Positions 26,854 through 36,421 of a DNA stretch of 64,000 nucleotides are shown in pieces; the first letter of the stretch is position 1, and the number at the start of each line of letters is the position of its first letter. A program made the position numbers and the translations under genes. This stretch comes from Acidobacteriota bacterium (lineage in GTDB: Bacteria; Acidobacteriota; Terriglobia; Terriglobales; Acidobacteriaceae). The stretch lies in assembly GCA_016196065.1 (NCBI GenBank), contig JACPYL010000010.1, forward strand, positions 1,116,001 to 1,180,000, given 5' to 3'. Under the pieces are notes generated by a model. That model did not search any database, was not told the origin of the DNA, and saw only the letters and a list, made by a program, of their open reading frames with translations.

Positions 26854-27217
26854 TGCAGTGTTCCTCCCGGATATTTACCCAAAAATTTGTGCTGATATTC
26901 GAACTCGTTGGGGGGCTCTTCAGATACTTACAGCTGTATTTCAACCCTCACCCGCCCACGTTCGCCGCGCAAGTCACTAGCACTGTCGCGGGATAAGGGT
27001 CCCTGTTCTTTCAATCATTATAAAGTCTGCCCAACACCTAGGGAGTGCAATTCCAATACCGTAGCCTCGCTGATTAGTGCCGCTAAGTTATTGAAAACAG
27101 GCACACACCCAAAATCCATTTGCTGGCGCCTCTCGCTCGGAGGCCCAAGTGAAAGAAATTGCATTCCCTTTGGGTATAACGGTGGGTAAATTTCTTGCCC
27201 AGCTTTTCCCCTCGATC
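26854..27217. other. Intergenic region upstream of sat-cysC
   Basis: 364 bases between the sat-cysC start and the end of polX; no gene seen. On the minus strand TATAAT (27017-27022) could be a -10 for sat-cysC, but no good -35 pairs with it, so it is only a candidate. No riboswitch-like structure was recognised. Confidence 0.35.
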
Positions 27218-28960
27218 TTACCAGCCATGCTTCATCGCTTGGGCAAACTTCGACGTAGGAAGGGCATTCAGGACATCGTCGCTGGTCAGCCAGGCTCGCC
27301 GGGCCTGCGTGACCCCATAACGCATCTTCTCGAGGTGGGACGTGTGATGGGAGTCGGTGTTGATCACGATCTTGACGCCGTGGTGCTTGGCAGCCCGCAG
27401 GTGGACGTCGCTCAAATCCAGCCGATCCGGGAAGGAGTTCAACTCCATGGCGACTTTGTGTTTCAAAGCCGCCTTCAAGATAGCGTCCAGGTCGAACGGG
27501 TAGGCGTCACGGCGCAATAACTGGCGGCCAGTGGGATGTCCAATCACGGACACATTAGGATTGGCGATCGCCTTGAGGAGCCGCTCCGTCATGGTGTCGC
27601 GGTCCTGATTGAAATGGGAGTGCACGCTGGCGATCACAATGTCCATCTTTTCGAGCACGGGGTCGGAGAGATCAAGCGCACCGTCGACGAGAATGTCGAC
27701 TTCAATGCCGGCAAGGATCCGGAGGCCTTTGAACTTCTTCGCGGCGGCATGGATGCGCTCAATGTGCTGAAGGGCTCGCTCATCCGTTAGGCCGTTCGCG
27801 AAGGCGAGGTTCTTGGAGTGATCGGTGATGGCCATGTATTCATATCCGCGTGCGTGCGCCGCCTCGGCCATTTCTTCGATCGTATTGCGGCCATCGGTTT
27901 CCACAGTGTGCATGTGCACGTCGCCGCGAATGTCGGATAGCTCGAGCAATTTCGGCAGGGTATGATTCGCCGCGGCATCAATCTCGCCGAGGTTCTCGCG
28001 AAGTTCCGGAGGGATGAAGTCGAGTTTGAGCTTGGCGTAGATTTCTTCTTCGCTCTTGCCCGCGACCGGCTTTTCGGTTTCGAGATCGGCCAGACTGTAT
28101 TCACTCAGAGTGAAACCCATTTTCAATGCGCGCTGTCGCAAGGCGACGTTGTGAGCCTTCGAGCCGGTGAAATACTGCATGGCGGCGCCGAACGATTCCG
28201 GCGGCAGCAAGCGCACATCGACCTGCATGCCATTGCGCTGGCGAAAGCTGATTTTGTTCTCTCCCTGGGCAATGATTTCCATCAAACCCGGAAACTTCAA
28301 GAGGTGGTCGACAATCTTCTGGCGAGTTTCGTCCACGGCGCACGCCGGACCGGTGACGAGAATATCGAGATCGCCCACCGTGTCCCGTCCGCGACGCAAC
28401 GATCCGGCTGGTGTGACTCGCTCCACGCCAGGAACACTCATCAAATGTTCGACCAGGCTCTGGGCCAGCTTCTCGCCGGTTTCAAGCAGGAAGCGTCCGC
28501 CAATACGGCGGTAGTCCTGAATCGCTTTCAATAATTTTTGTTCGTGCTTTTCTCCCATGCGCGGCAGCGTGCGAATCTTGCCTTCACGCGCCAGCGCCTC
28601 GACGCCATCAAGGTCGCTCACCTGGTAGGCGCTCCAGATTAGAGCAATTGTCTTTGGCCCCAGTCCCTGGATCTTCAACAGTTCCAGCATGGTCGGACGA
28701 TATTTCTTGAGCAATCCTGCATGGGTTTCGAGGCTTCCATCGCCCAGAAGTTGCTGGAGGTTCGTGAGCATGCCTTTGCCGATCCCGGGTACCGCGAGGA
28801 GTTGCTTCGGTTCCAGGATCAGTTCCGTGACTGGTTGCGGGAGCGCCTCGATGGCGGCGGCAGCATTGCGATAGGAGCGGATGCGAAACGAATCCTGACC
28901 GTCGATCTCGAGCAAGTCAGCGGTTTCGTAGAGTACGGTGGCGATCGACTTGTTATCCAT
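27218..28960 (-). CDS. polX: PolX-family DNA polymerase / 3'-5' exonuclease
   Basis: 580 residues from the ATG at 28960 (MDNKSIATVLYETADLLEI), matching family length; a 67-residue upstream extension is not family-like. Order: helix-hairpin-helix region, PolX nucleotidyltransferase with GSLRRGRDTVGDLDILVTG (from about 185) and a C-terminal PHP domain (from about 343, DVHMHTVETDGR and AITDHSKNLA) giving metal-dependent exonuclease or phosphoesterase activity. It acts in base excision repair gap filling. No strong ribosome site is visible. Stand-alone gene. Confidence 0.92.
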   Translation of the reverse strand: MDNKSIATVLYETADLLEIDGQDSFRIRSYRNAAAAIEALPQPVTELILEPKQLLAVPGIGKGMLTNLQQLLGDGSLETHAGLLKKYRPTMLELLKIQGLGPKTIALIWSAYQVSDLDGVEALAREGKIRTLPRMGEKHEQKLLKAIQDYRRIGGRFLLETGEKLAQSLVEHLMSVPGVERVTPAGSLRRGRDTVGDLDILVTGPACAVDETRQKIVDHLLKFPGLMEIIAQGENKISFRQRNGMQVDVRLLPPESFGAAMQYFTGSKAHNVALRQRALKMGFTLSEYSLADLETEKPVAGKSEEEIYAKLKLDFIPPELRENLGEIDAAANHTLPKLLELSDIRGDVHMHTVETDGRNTIEEMAEAAHARGYEYMAITDHSKNLAFANGLTDERALQHIERIHAAAKKFKGLRILAGIEVDILVDGALDLSDPVLEKMDIVIASVHSHFNQDRDTMTERLLKAIANPNVSVIGHPTGRQLLRRDAYPFDLDAILKAALKHKVAMELNSFPDRLDLSDVHLRAAKHHGVKIVINTDSHHTSHLEKMRYGVTQARRAWLTSDDVLNALPTSKFAQAMKHGW

Positions 28961-29209
28961 GGAAGAGGAAATTGTATCGCTGTTGCGGGGCAGAGAGCGA
29001 TTGGAAGGAGAAAGTTGAGTGGCCGTTGCGGTTCTTCTTCGCGAATTTTTCGCAAAACGCTTTTGACTGCAGAGTTCGCAATGAAAGCTAGAAGGGAAAA
29101 CCAACAGAATCTGAAAGGAAAAAGCCAATGCGAAGGCGACTCCAACAGCAGCCGGGCACACGCTTACCTGCGGCCAGAGAGAACGAATGATCTGGGCGTG
29201 AGGAAAATA

Positions 29210-29227
29210 CCTCCTGGACCTAGGAGG
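29210..29227 (-). terminator. Hairpin after cold shock gene
   Basis: CCTCCT and AGGAGG (6-base-pair stem, six-base loop) overlap the csp stop codon; on the minus strand the stem is followed by TATTTTCC, a short T-rich tract. A modest intrinsic terminator. Confidence 0.55.
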
Positions 29228-29432
29228 CCTTGGTCACGTTTGCAGCCTGGGCGCCTTTCTGCCCTTGCGTGATTTCGAATTCGACTTTGTCTCCCTCTTG
29301 AAGACTCTTGTAGCCCTCCGAGGTGATCGCGCTGTAGTGTACAAACACGTCCGGTTGTCCATCATCTCGCCCGATGAACCCGTACCCTTTCGCGTTGTTG
29401 AACCACTTGACGGTACCTTTCAGACGTTCCAC
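29220..29432 (-). CDS. Cold shock protein, CspA family
   Basis: 70 residues from GTG at 29432 ([20 protein letters not shown]), preceded by AGGGGGG; a GTG nine codons earlier (29459) is possible but would lengthen the family start. RNP1 is KGYGFI and RNP2 DVFVHYSAI, the nucleic-acid-binding surfaces of a five-strand OB-fold. It binds RNA and single-stranded DNA. A 280-base gap upstream leaves room for a long leader, common in csp genes, but structure was not demonstrated. Confidence 0.95.
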   Translation of the reverse strand: MERLKGTVKWFNNAKGYGFIGRDDGQPDVFVHYSAITSEGYKSLQEGDKVEFEITQGQKGAQAANVTKAS

Positions 29433-29712
29433 GTGCCCCCCTAGTTTTGCGGGTTCCACCGAAAACGGTGGCGAATTTCAGGGACCGCAAAATTATGCAG
29501 GCATTGTGCGGCGGAAGGGGGGTACTGTCAAGGAAACAGAGCACAAAAACCAGCGTTTTTGTCCGATTTTCGGACATCCGGCAGGCATAGCAGCCTGCAG
29601 AACGCTCCGAATCTGAAGCTTTAGGGAAGGGCACGAGTTCACTCTTGCCGTTAAGATGCGTATCTTGCCGTGCGCTTCAGCGCCTGAGGGAAGCTTGCTA
29701 GCGGCTGAACTG

Positions 29713-30285
29713 CTACCGATACTTCCTGCCCTGCTGTGCAAGCCACAGGACTCCTGCAATGGTTTTGGCGTCGCGAATCAGACCGTTTTGGACCATCCGT
29801 ACGGCTTTCGAGAGAGCGACAAAGCGGGTCAAGATCTTCTCATCTTCTTCTGGTTGAGCGATGCCGGCCTCTAGACCCTTCGCCAGGTAGATCGCCATCG
29901 TCTCGTCGAGAAAGCCAGGGCTGACGTAAAAATGCAGGATCTTCTTCCATGTTTTAGCGCTGTATCCAGTTTCTTCCAGCAACTCGCGCTTGGCGGCGGC
30001 GAGTTCTCGCTCCCCGTCGTCGATTCTTCCCGCCGGCAGTTCCCACATCATCTGTCCAGCCGCGTGCCGGTATTGGTGCTCCAGCAAGATGAGAGGATCC
30101 GATGCAGGGCCATCGACTGCCAGCACGACGATCGATCCGGAATGCCAGATCACGTCGCGACGCGCGCGCACCCCACCCGGTTCTTCGACATGATCGGTGG
30201 TGACAGTAAAAACAGGTCCCTTATAGGCGATGCGCGACGAGACGACACGCGCTTTCTTGGATTTCGACTTGCTGGGCTTGGCCAT
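29713..30285 (-). CDS. Nudix hydrolase, ADP-ribose pyrophosphatase-like
   Basis: 190 residues from the ATG at 30285 (MAKPSKSKSKK); an ATG at 30303 is the alternative and neither has a clear ribosome site. The Nudix box G-x5-E-x7-RELLEETGY spans about 85-107. LLEHQYRHAAGQMMWELPAG upstream of it is typical of the ADP-ribose/NDP-sugar pyrophosphatase group. It would cleave nucleoside diphosphate derivatives in the cytosol. Divergent from the DUF2520 gene, with starts about 43 bases apart. Confidence 0.88.
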   Translation of the reverse strand: MAKPSKSKSKKARVVSSRIAYKGPVFTVTTDHVEEPGGVRARRDVIWHSGSIVVLAVDGPASDPLILLEHQYRHAAGQMMWELPAGRIDDGERELAAAKRELLEETGYSAKTWKKILHFYVSPGFLDETMAIYLAKGLEAGIAQPEEDEKILTRFVALSKAVRMVQNGLIRDAKTIAGVLWLAQQGRKYR

Positions 30286-30328
30286 GCCAACAATATAATT
30301 CATGCCTTCGGAGTGATATGCTGCGCCC

Positions 30329-31177
30329 GTGACTCGCAAGCCTCCAGTAGCGATCGTTGGAGCCGGGAGTCTGGCAAATTTCCTGGCACCCACTCTGCAG
30401 AAATCCGGTTACGCGATTACGGAAATTATCTGCCGAGATGCGCCTTCGTCCCGCCGACGCGCGCAACGTCTGGCTAAGAAAGTTGGAGCACGGTCGGTCA
30501 CGGTGCAGGATGCAAGGCTTGGCGCCGATCTGATCTGGCTGTGCGTGCCAGATCAAGAGATCAGAACGGCCGCCAAGAATCTCGCGAAGACTGCGCCCGG
30601 CAAAGTGAAATTCGCGCTCCATTCGAGCGGAGCCCTCGCCAGCCGCGAACTTGACGCGCTCCGCAAGCAGGGAATCGCCGTCGCTTCGGTTCATCCGTTG
30701 ATGACGTTCGTCGCTGGGGGAACCCCCTCACTGGCTGGAGTTCCATTTGCGATGGAGGGAGATGCTGCGGCGATTCGCATAGCGCGCCGAGTGGTGCATG
30801 ATCTTGGTGGCGAAAGCTTTGTGCTCCCTGCTTCACGCAAAGCGGCCTACCATGCGTGGGCTACGATGACTTCGCCCTTGTTCCTGGCGTTCCTCGTGAC
30901 GCTGGAGGAAGCTGCTCGCGCCGCCGGACTCACTCGGGAGCAATCACGGCGAAAGAGTCTACCGATCATCCGTCAGACTTTGGAAAATTATGCACGCCTT
31001 GGTCCGCAACATTCTTTCAGCGGGCCGATCATTCGAGGGGACGTGGAGACGGTCGCGAGGCATTTGAGCGTTTTGAAGAAGCATCCAGAAGTCCGCTCTG
31101 TGTATGTGGCTCTGGCGAGATCGGCGATACGGAGACTGCCAACGAGAAAAAGGGCCAAGCTTCGACACTTGCTGTGA
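30329..31177 (+). CDS. DUF2520 Rossmann-fold protein
   Basis: 282 residues starting at GTG. VAIVGAGSLANFLAPTL (7-23) is the NAD(P)-binding loop, WLCVPDQEI and HSSGAL follow, and the C-terminal helical part has the AYHAWATMTSP segment of DUF2520 proteins. These resemble pyrroline-5-carboxylate reductase/ProC-like dehydrogenases, but the reaction is unknown. Its ribosome site is weak. Convergent with ribA, with only 8 bases between the stops. Confidence 0.8.
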   Translation: MTRKPPVAIVGAGSLANFLAPTLQKSGYAITEIICRDAPSSRRRAQRLAKKVGARSVTVQDARLGADLIWLCVPDQEIRTAAKNLAKTAPGKVKFALHSSGALASRELDALRKQGIAVASVHPLMTFVAGGTPSLAGVPFAMEGDAAAIRIARRVVHDLGGESFVLPASRKAAYHAWATMTSPLFLAFLVTLEEAARAAGLTREQSRRKSLPIIRQTLENYARLGPQHSFSGPIIRGDVETVARHLSVLKKHPEVRSVYVALARSAIRRLPTRKRAKLRHLL

Positions 31178-31185
31178 GCGCCCGT

Positions 31186-31797
31186 TCAACGCTTGGTAAA
31201 CAAATGCCCCATCTTCTCTTCTTTGGTCTTGAGGTAGTCTTCCGTGTACTTACTGGGAGCGACTTCGCAGGGGACGCGCTCCGTCACCCGGATACCCGCA
31301 CGTTCCAACGCTCCAACCTTGTCGGGATTATTCGAAAGCAGCCGCACTTGCCTGATCCCGAGTGCTTTCAGAATTTCCACTGGAAGCTGAAACTCGCGGT
31401 GGTCGGCCTTGAAACCTAATTTTTCGTTGGCTTCGACCGTGTCGAGTCCGCTGTCTTGCAGGGCATAGGCCTGGAGCTTCGGCATCAGTCCGATGCCGCG
31501 GCCTTCCTGCTGTTCATAGACCAGCACGCCGCTGCCTTCCTTCGAAATCATGGACAGCGCCATTTCCAATTGCTGGCGGCAGTCGCAGCGGAGCGACCCG
31601 AACACGTCTCCCGTGAGGCACTGGGAGTGAATGCGGACGAGCGGAGATTTAGAGAGATCGTCCCCCATCACCAGCGCAACCGCTTCTTCGATCTTGCCGC
31701 CGCTGGCGGATCCGCTGGTGAAGCCATGAATCCGGAACTGACCCCAACGGGTGGGAAATTCTGCAGAGGCGACCTGTTTTACCTTCGTAATGCTCAC
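31186..31797 (-). CDS. ribA: GTP cyclohydrolase II
   Basis: About 203 residues from GTG at 31797 (VSITKVKQVASAEF); a longer frame begins at 31869 but its first 24 residues are not family-like. Zinc ligands lie in SQCLTGDVFGSLRCDC, and YEQQEGRGIGL and HREFQLP are catalytic or structural family motifs. It opens GTP to the pyrimidine precursor of riboflavin, releasing formate and pyrophosphate. A single-domain RibA, not fused to RibB. The chosen start fits a leaderless message (see promoter). Confidence 0.9.
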   Translation of the reverse strand: MSITKVKQVASAEFPTRWGQFRIHGFTSGSASGGKIEEAVALVMGDDLSKSPLVRIHSQCLTGDVFGSLRCDCRQQLEMALSMISKEGSGVLVYEQQEGRGIGLMPKLQAYALQDSGLDTVEANEKLGFKADHREFQLPVEILKALGIRQVRLLSNNPDKVGALERAGIRVTERVPCEVAPSKYTEDYLKTKEEKMGHLFTKR

Positions 31798-31831
31798 TCT
31801 CAAATTATAGGGGAAGATAAGGTAATGTAGA
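31798..31831 (-). promoter_or_regulatory. Candidate sigma-70 promoter giving leaderless ribA mRNA
   Basis: On the minus strand TCTACA, 16 bases, TATAAT (31804-31809 on the plus strand), then six bases to the GTG at 31797. A start site seven bases past the -10 would fall on the G of GTG. There is no ribosome site before that GTG, which agrees with a leaderless transcript. Confidence 0.5.
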
Positions 31832-31941
31832 GAAGAGGGGGCGCGTGTCGTGGCCCTCGGTGTGATCATTACCAGGCGGAGCGCGAACGACGAACAGCGA
31901 AGGACGCCCCACCACCTCTCGCGGACGAGTCTTCTGCAAGA

Positions 31942-33636
31942 ATGGCTGAACGAACCGAAATGTCAGAAAACCCGCTCAACGTCATCATTTTTTCCTCTGT
32001 TCCCCCGCGACAGGTAGCCCGCATCATCGCGCGCATTCGGCGGGACGCGCCGGAAGCGCGGGTCACAGGCGTACTCTACGAACGCCGTCCCGCCAAGACA
32101 CTCAAGCAGCGCATCGAGAACTGGCGCAAGAAAATGAAGCGCTTCGCGTACTGGAAGTATGTGGCGCATCGCGTTGGGGCCACGATCGGGCGTCATGCGT
32201 ACAACGTTCTCGAGTCCGTGATTCGAATCATTCACGCCGCACCAAAATATCCAAACGGCAAGACGGGATACGGCCTCGACGATCTCGGCGAGACCTGCAA
32301 GCAGATCGGCGCCGAACTCCTGGTCACGCGCGACATTCATTCGGAAGAAGCGCTGGCATTTGTGCGGCGAGTGAACGCCGATCTCGGACTCGTCTTCGGA
32401 ACGCGCATCCTGAAGCCGGTGCTCTATAACATTCCGCCGCAGGGATCGATCAATATCCACAAACGCAAGGTGCCGGACTACCGCGGTGGCGGCGCGGTTG
32501 GACTCTGGGAACTGCTCGATGACCAGACAGAGATTGGAGTCACCGTCCATCGCGTGGAAGCGAAGGTCGATGTCGGTGGTGTGATTCGATCAGCGACGAT
32601 CCCGATTGAACCGTACGACGATCTCGAAAGCCTGGCGCTCAAGGCCGACGTGGTGGGTTCCGACTTGATCGTGGCGGCGATCCGCGATTTTGCGCTCGGA
32701 AACGTCAAGGAATCTCCCCAGAGCGGGACTGGAAAGACGCTCCGTTCGCCGGTCGCCGAGGATTTCCTCCAGATGAAGAAGCAACTCGCGGCGCGCCGCA
32801 AGGGCTACGGAAATCCGTACCGGCGTCCGCGCTGGAAGCTGCTGGCCAAGTCTCTTTTGTTTGCGATTCCGGTCGCGATTCGTAACCGGAAGCACAAGCG
32901 CCAACGTGATTTTCCGGTAATGATCTTGTATCACCACCTGGTCTCGGATCGCCCGCATCGTTTCGGAGTGGGTACGGCGTACTTTCTGCGCCAGGTGAAC
33001 TACCTGCTCCGGCACTACCGCGTGGTGAGTTTGAGAGAGGCTGTCCGCCTGATACGTGAAGGACCGGTCACGGTCCCGACCGTCGCGATTACTTTCGACG
33101 ACGGTTACGCAGACAATTTCGTCAACCTGCGCGCGGTCAGCGAAGAGACTGGCGTTTCCATTGGATACTTCGTGGCTACGGAACACATCGCGAAAGGCAA
33201 AGAGTTCGCCCACGACGAGCTTTTCAACGAGCACGGGTTCCCCCCGAATACATGGAACCAACTGGAGGTCATGCGACACAGTGGCTACGAACTTGCCAGT
33301 CACACTCGCAACCACGCCGATTGCGGGTCGACCGAGGAAGCATTCCTGCAGTCAGAGATCGCCGGCTCGCTGGAAGACTTCAAGCAAATGTTAGGACCGA
33401 CCGCCCACTTCTCATTTCCATACGGCCTGTCGAAAAACATTTCGCCGCGCGCCGCGGAGATTGCCTGTTCGCACTATGAAAACGTATTTTCCGCGTACGG
33501 TGGCGGCAACCTTCGTAGCGAACCGCAGCGCATCATGAAACGGGGGAATTTTCCGTTCACCGTGTGGGAACTCGAACTGCAATTGCAATCGGTCCTGCGG
33601 CAAGCCCGGCCCGAAGAGCCCTACCTGAAGAAATAG
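31942..33636 (+). CDS. Formyltransferase-polysaccharide deacetylase fusion
   Basis: 564 residues. The N-terminal formyltransferase-like domain (about 10-245) has SINIHKRKVPDYRGGG with Asn171 and His173 and Asp210 in VDVGGV, matching the N-x-H...D triad of Fmt/ArnA-type N10-formyl-THF enzymes. The C-terminal NodB domain (about 325-545) has TFDDGYADN (Asp386/387), HTRNH (His454/458) and FSFPYG. A basic linker joins them. It may formylate and deacylate an amino sugar in series, but the real reaction order is unknown. Divergent from ribA. ATG at 31960 is an alternative start. Confidence 0.85.
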   Translation: MAERTEMSENPLNVIIFSSVPPRQVARIIARIRRDAPEARVTGVLYERRPAKTLKQRIENWRKKMKRFAYWKYVAHRVGATIGRHAYNVLESVIRIIHAAPKYPNGKTGYGLDDLGETCKQIGAELLVTRDIHSEEALAFVRRVNADLGLVFGTRILKPVLYNIPPQGSINIHKRKVPDYRGGGAVGLWELLDDQTEIGVTVHRVEAKVDVGGVIRSATIPIEPYDDLESLALKADVVGSDLIVAAIRDFALGNVKESPQSGTGKTLRSPVAEDFLQMKKQLAARRKGYGNPYRRPRWKLLAKSLLFAIPVAIRNRKHKRQRDFPVMILYHHLVSDRPHRFGVGTAYFLRQVNYLLRHYRVVSLREAVRLIREGPVTVPTVAITFDDGYADNFVNLRAVSEETGVSIGYFVATEHIAKGKEFAHDELFNEHGFPPNTWNQLEVMRHSGYELASHTRNHADCGSTEEAFLQSEIAGSLEDFKQMLGPTAHFSFPYGLSKNISPRAAEIACSHYENVFSAYGGGNLRSEPQRIMKRGNFPFTVWELELQLQSVLRQARPEEPYLKK

Positions 33637-34012
33637 GACCAGCCTCAGGGAGGTCTACGGACCTACCCACCAACTCCCCGAAACTGCAATGCCTTGCACA
33701 CTAACGACCATCCGCTACAACATTGACCGCCTCAAACGGTTTGTTTTCAGCGGGAGGAGACGCGGGCCGGAACTCGCGAAGGCTGGCGAATTGCAGTTAT
33801 TCCCCTGCTGAAGGCGGTGCCCACGGCAAGTTGTTGGTATCCGAAGGGTTACTTCCGGAACCGACGATGGGAAAAGGCTGAATGCTAGAATCGAAGGCGA
33901 ATCCTGTCCGTCGTGGGGACGAGAAGCATCCGGGATCCGGGTCGCGCCGCGATCGGTTCAGTTTTAGTTAAGTCTTTTAGGATCAGCAATTTTATCCTCT
34001 GAATAGAAAGCT
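33637..34012. other. Intergenic region upstream of flavoprotein operon
   Basis: 376 bases with no supported gene. AGGAT and ATCCT (33979-33998) form a small inverted repeat just before the flavoprotein start. No clear terminator for the fusion gene or consensus promoter was found by eye; a promoter for the operon beginning at 34013 is expected here. Confidence 0.35.
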
Positions 34013-35377
34013 ATGGATAACAAGAAGATCGTCGTAATCGGTGCTGGGCCAACTGGGCTTGGTGCCGCCTATCGGCTCAACGAATTGGGCTACAAGAACT
34101 GGGTTCTGTACGAGAAGTCGGACGGCGTTGGCGGACACTCCTGCTCGCACGTCGACAAGAACGGCTTCGTCTGGGACGAGGGTGGGCACGTCATTTTTTC
34201 GCACTACCCTTACTTCGACAAGTTGATCGATGACATGCTCGGCAAGGAAGTCCACGAGCGCATCCGCGAGAGCTGGATCGTGAAGGACGGCGGCTGGGTT
34301 CCGTATCCTTTCCAGAGCAACCTGCGCTATCTGCCCAAAGAAGTTCAAGTCCGTTGCCTGGTGGGAGCGGCGAAGGCTGCCGCGAGCGGAACAGGGAAGG
34401 AAGCGGGCAATTTTCGCGATTGGATTCTGGCTACGTTCGGTGAGGGCATCGCCGACGCTTTCATGTTCCCGTACAACGAAAAGGTCTGGACGACACCGCT
34501 GGAGCAGATGTCAAAGGGATGGATCGCGGATCGCGTGGCCGTACTGGACTTCAAGCGGTTGCTGGAAAATGTTCTTTACGAGCGCGACGATGTTGCCTGG
34601 GGTCCGAACAGCAAGTTCAAATTTCCGCTCTATGGTGGCACTGGCGAAATCTATCGTCGCATGGCCACCCACTTTCCCGACAAGATCAAGTACGGAAAGC
34701 AACTCGCGGAAGTCGACCTGGAGCGTCGACGTGTTTCTTTTGCCGATGGCACTGGGGATACGTACGATCTGTTGATCTCAACCGCGCCGCTCGATCTGCT
34801 CGCAAAGATGATTCGCCCGAACAACAGCAAGCTGGTAGATGCATCCGCTGGACTCGAACACAACAATCTGCTGGTCATGGGAATCGGACTCAAGAGGAAG
34901 ATCGAGACGGGCCGCTGCTGGATTTACTTTACCGACGCTGACATGCCGTGCTATCGCGCAACCTACTTCTCGCACTATTCGCCCAACAACGTCCCGAACG
35001 GCGACACCAACACCTACAGTTCTCTGATGTGCGAGATGTCATTCAAGGTCGGCGAGAATCCCGATCCGGAAAAGGTTTTGGACAAGGTAATCGACGGGCT
35101 GATCAAGTCGACCATTCTCGAAGAGAGTGACCGGCAACACATCGTTTCCCGCTATCATCGAATCGTGAACTATTCGTATCCGATCCCCACGCTCGGACGC
35201 GACCAGGCATTGAGCGTGATGCAACCGGCGCTTCTCGAAAAGGGAGTCTATTCGCGCGGCCGATTCGGTGCGTGGCGTTACGAGATTGGAAACATGGATC
35301 ACTCGGTGATGATGGGCGTGGAAGCAGTGAACAACATTCTTGCCGGAGAAAAAGAAACTGTTTTTCACAGTTCGTAA
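34013..35377 (+). CDS. UDP-galactopyranose mutase-like FAD protein (amine oxidase fold)
   Basis: 454 residues. The FAD Rossmann loop VVIGAGPTGLGAAYRL (7-22) is followed by LYEKSDGVGGHS and WDEGGHVIF, then FPYNEKVWTTPLEQM and FPLYGGTGEIYRRM. This layout is shared by UDP-galactopyranose mutases and protoporphyrinogen-oxidase-like sugar mutases in polysaccharide loci. It may interconvert a pyranose and furanose sugar nucleotide; another FAD-dependent redox role is possible. First gene of a plus-strand operon with a GT2, three sulfotransferases and a flippase. Confidence 0.75.
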   Translation: MDNKKIVVIGAGPTGLGAAYRLNELGYKNWVLYEKSDGVGGHSCSHVDKNGFVWDEGGHVIFSHYPYFDKLIDDMLGKEVHERIRESWIVKDGGWVPYPFQSNLRYLPKEVQVRCLVGAAKAAASGTGKEAGNFRDWILATFGEGIADAFMFPYNEKVWTTPLEQMSKGWIADRVAVLDFKRLLENVLYERDDVAWGPNSKFKFPLYGGTGEIYRRMATHFPDKIKYGKQLAEVDLERRRVSFADGTGDTYDLLISTAPLDLLAKMIRPNNSKLVDASAGLEHNNLLVMGIGLKRKIETGRCWIYFTDADMPCYRATYFSHYSPNNVPNGDTNTYSSLMCEMSFKVGENPDPEKVLDKVIDGLIKSTILEESDRQHIVSRYHRIVNYSYPIPTLGRDQALSVMQPALLEKGVYSRGRFGAWRYEIGNMDHSVMMGVEAVNNILAGEKETVFHSS

Positions 35378-35404
35378 ACAAAGATCGTAGACCATAGGGA
35401 ATTC

Positions 35405-36412
35405 ATGCCAGCTGCCGCCAATTCGACCCCGAAGATCAGCGTCATTATCCCCAGCTATAAGACTGCTTCGCTCATCGCCCGTTGCCTCGACACAGTGATG
35501 GCGCAGACCTATCAGGATTTTGAGGCGATCGTCGTGAATGACGGTTCGCCGGACACTCCGGAACTGGAAAAAGTTCTGGAGCCGTACATGGACCGCATCG
35601 TCTACATCAAGCAGCAGAACAAGCGCTGTGCCGGTGCGCGCAACACCGCGATCAAAGCGGCGCGCGGCGAGTTTCTCGCATTCCTCGACAGCGACGACAC
35701 CTGGTATCCCGAGCATCTTGCGTCGCAGATGAAGCAGTTCAAGGACGATTCTTCGCTCGACCTAGTCTATTGTGATTCGCTATTGGTGGGTGATCCGGAG
35801 CGCGAGGCACCTTTTATGGTGCGCTGCCCTTCGAACGGCACAGCTAAATTTGAAACGCTGGTGACGGAACAATGCCAGATTCCGATATCAACTGTGGTCG
35901 TTCGCAAGTCCTCCATTGTGAAAGCAGGCGGTTTCGATGAAACGATCCCGCGTTGTGACGACTACGACATGTGGGTTCGTACCGCATTCCACGGGGCGAA
36001 GATTGGATACATCCGCAAGCTGACTGTGCATATGTATATCGGCCGCCCCGGATCGATGTCGCAGGAAAAATCGAAGATGATTGAGGCCTATTGGAGCATC
36101 CTCGAACGGTTCAAGAGTGTTCTTCCGCTCAACGACGCGCAACGCGCAGTGGTACAGAAGCGCGCGGACGCGATCCGCACTCGCTATCTGGTGGAAGAGG
36201 GCAAACGCCAGCTCGGGCAGCGCGAGTTTGGTAAAGCGCGCGAACTTTTTGCGGAAGCCAATCAAAAATTGAAAGCGCCCGGATTAAGCGCGGTGCTGCT
36301 GGGATTGAAAGTCGCTCCGAAGGTGACCGGCCAGCTGGTTGCTCTGTGGGGCCGCGCGGTCGAAGCCATGTCCCTGTCGAAGTTGCACGGGGCGCGCATG
36401 GCGCGGGGCTAG
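35405..36412 (+). CDS. Glycosyltransferase family 2
   Basis: 335 residues; AGGGAA before ATG. The GT-A domain has ISVIIPSYKTASLIARCL (11-28), VVNDGSPD and the metal motif LDSDDTW (94-100), then CDDYDMWVRTA as the acceptor/catalytic region. The C-terminal third is helical. Inverting enzyme using a nucleotide sugar. Operon: 27 bases after the flavoprotein and 9 before the first of three sulfotransferases, so its product is a probable sulfation target. Confidence 0.9.
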   Translation: MPAAANSTPKISVIIPSYKTASLIARCLDTVMAQTYQDFEAIVVNDGSPDTPELEKVLEPYMDRIVYIKQQNKRCAGARNTAIKAARGEFLAFLDSDDTWYPEHLASQMKQFKDDSSLDLVYCDSLLVGDPEREAPFMVRCPSNGTAKFETLVTEQCQIPISTVVVRKSSIVKAGGFDETIPRCDDYDMWVRTAFHGAKIGYIRKLTVHMYIGRPGSMSQEKSKMIEAYWSILERFKSVLPLNDAQRAVVQKRADAIRTRYLVEEGKRQLGQREFGKARELFAEANQKLKAPGLSAVLLGLKVAPKVTGQLVALWGRAVEAMSLSKLHGARMARG

Positions 36413-36421
36413 GAGATTTCG

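Noticed and set aside
26854-27217. Riboswitch before sat-cysC
   Set aside because: No recognisable conserved core (for example SAM or cobalamin type) was seen; only a lone TATAAT.
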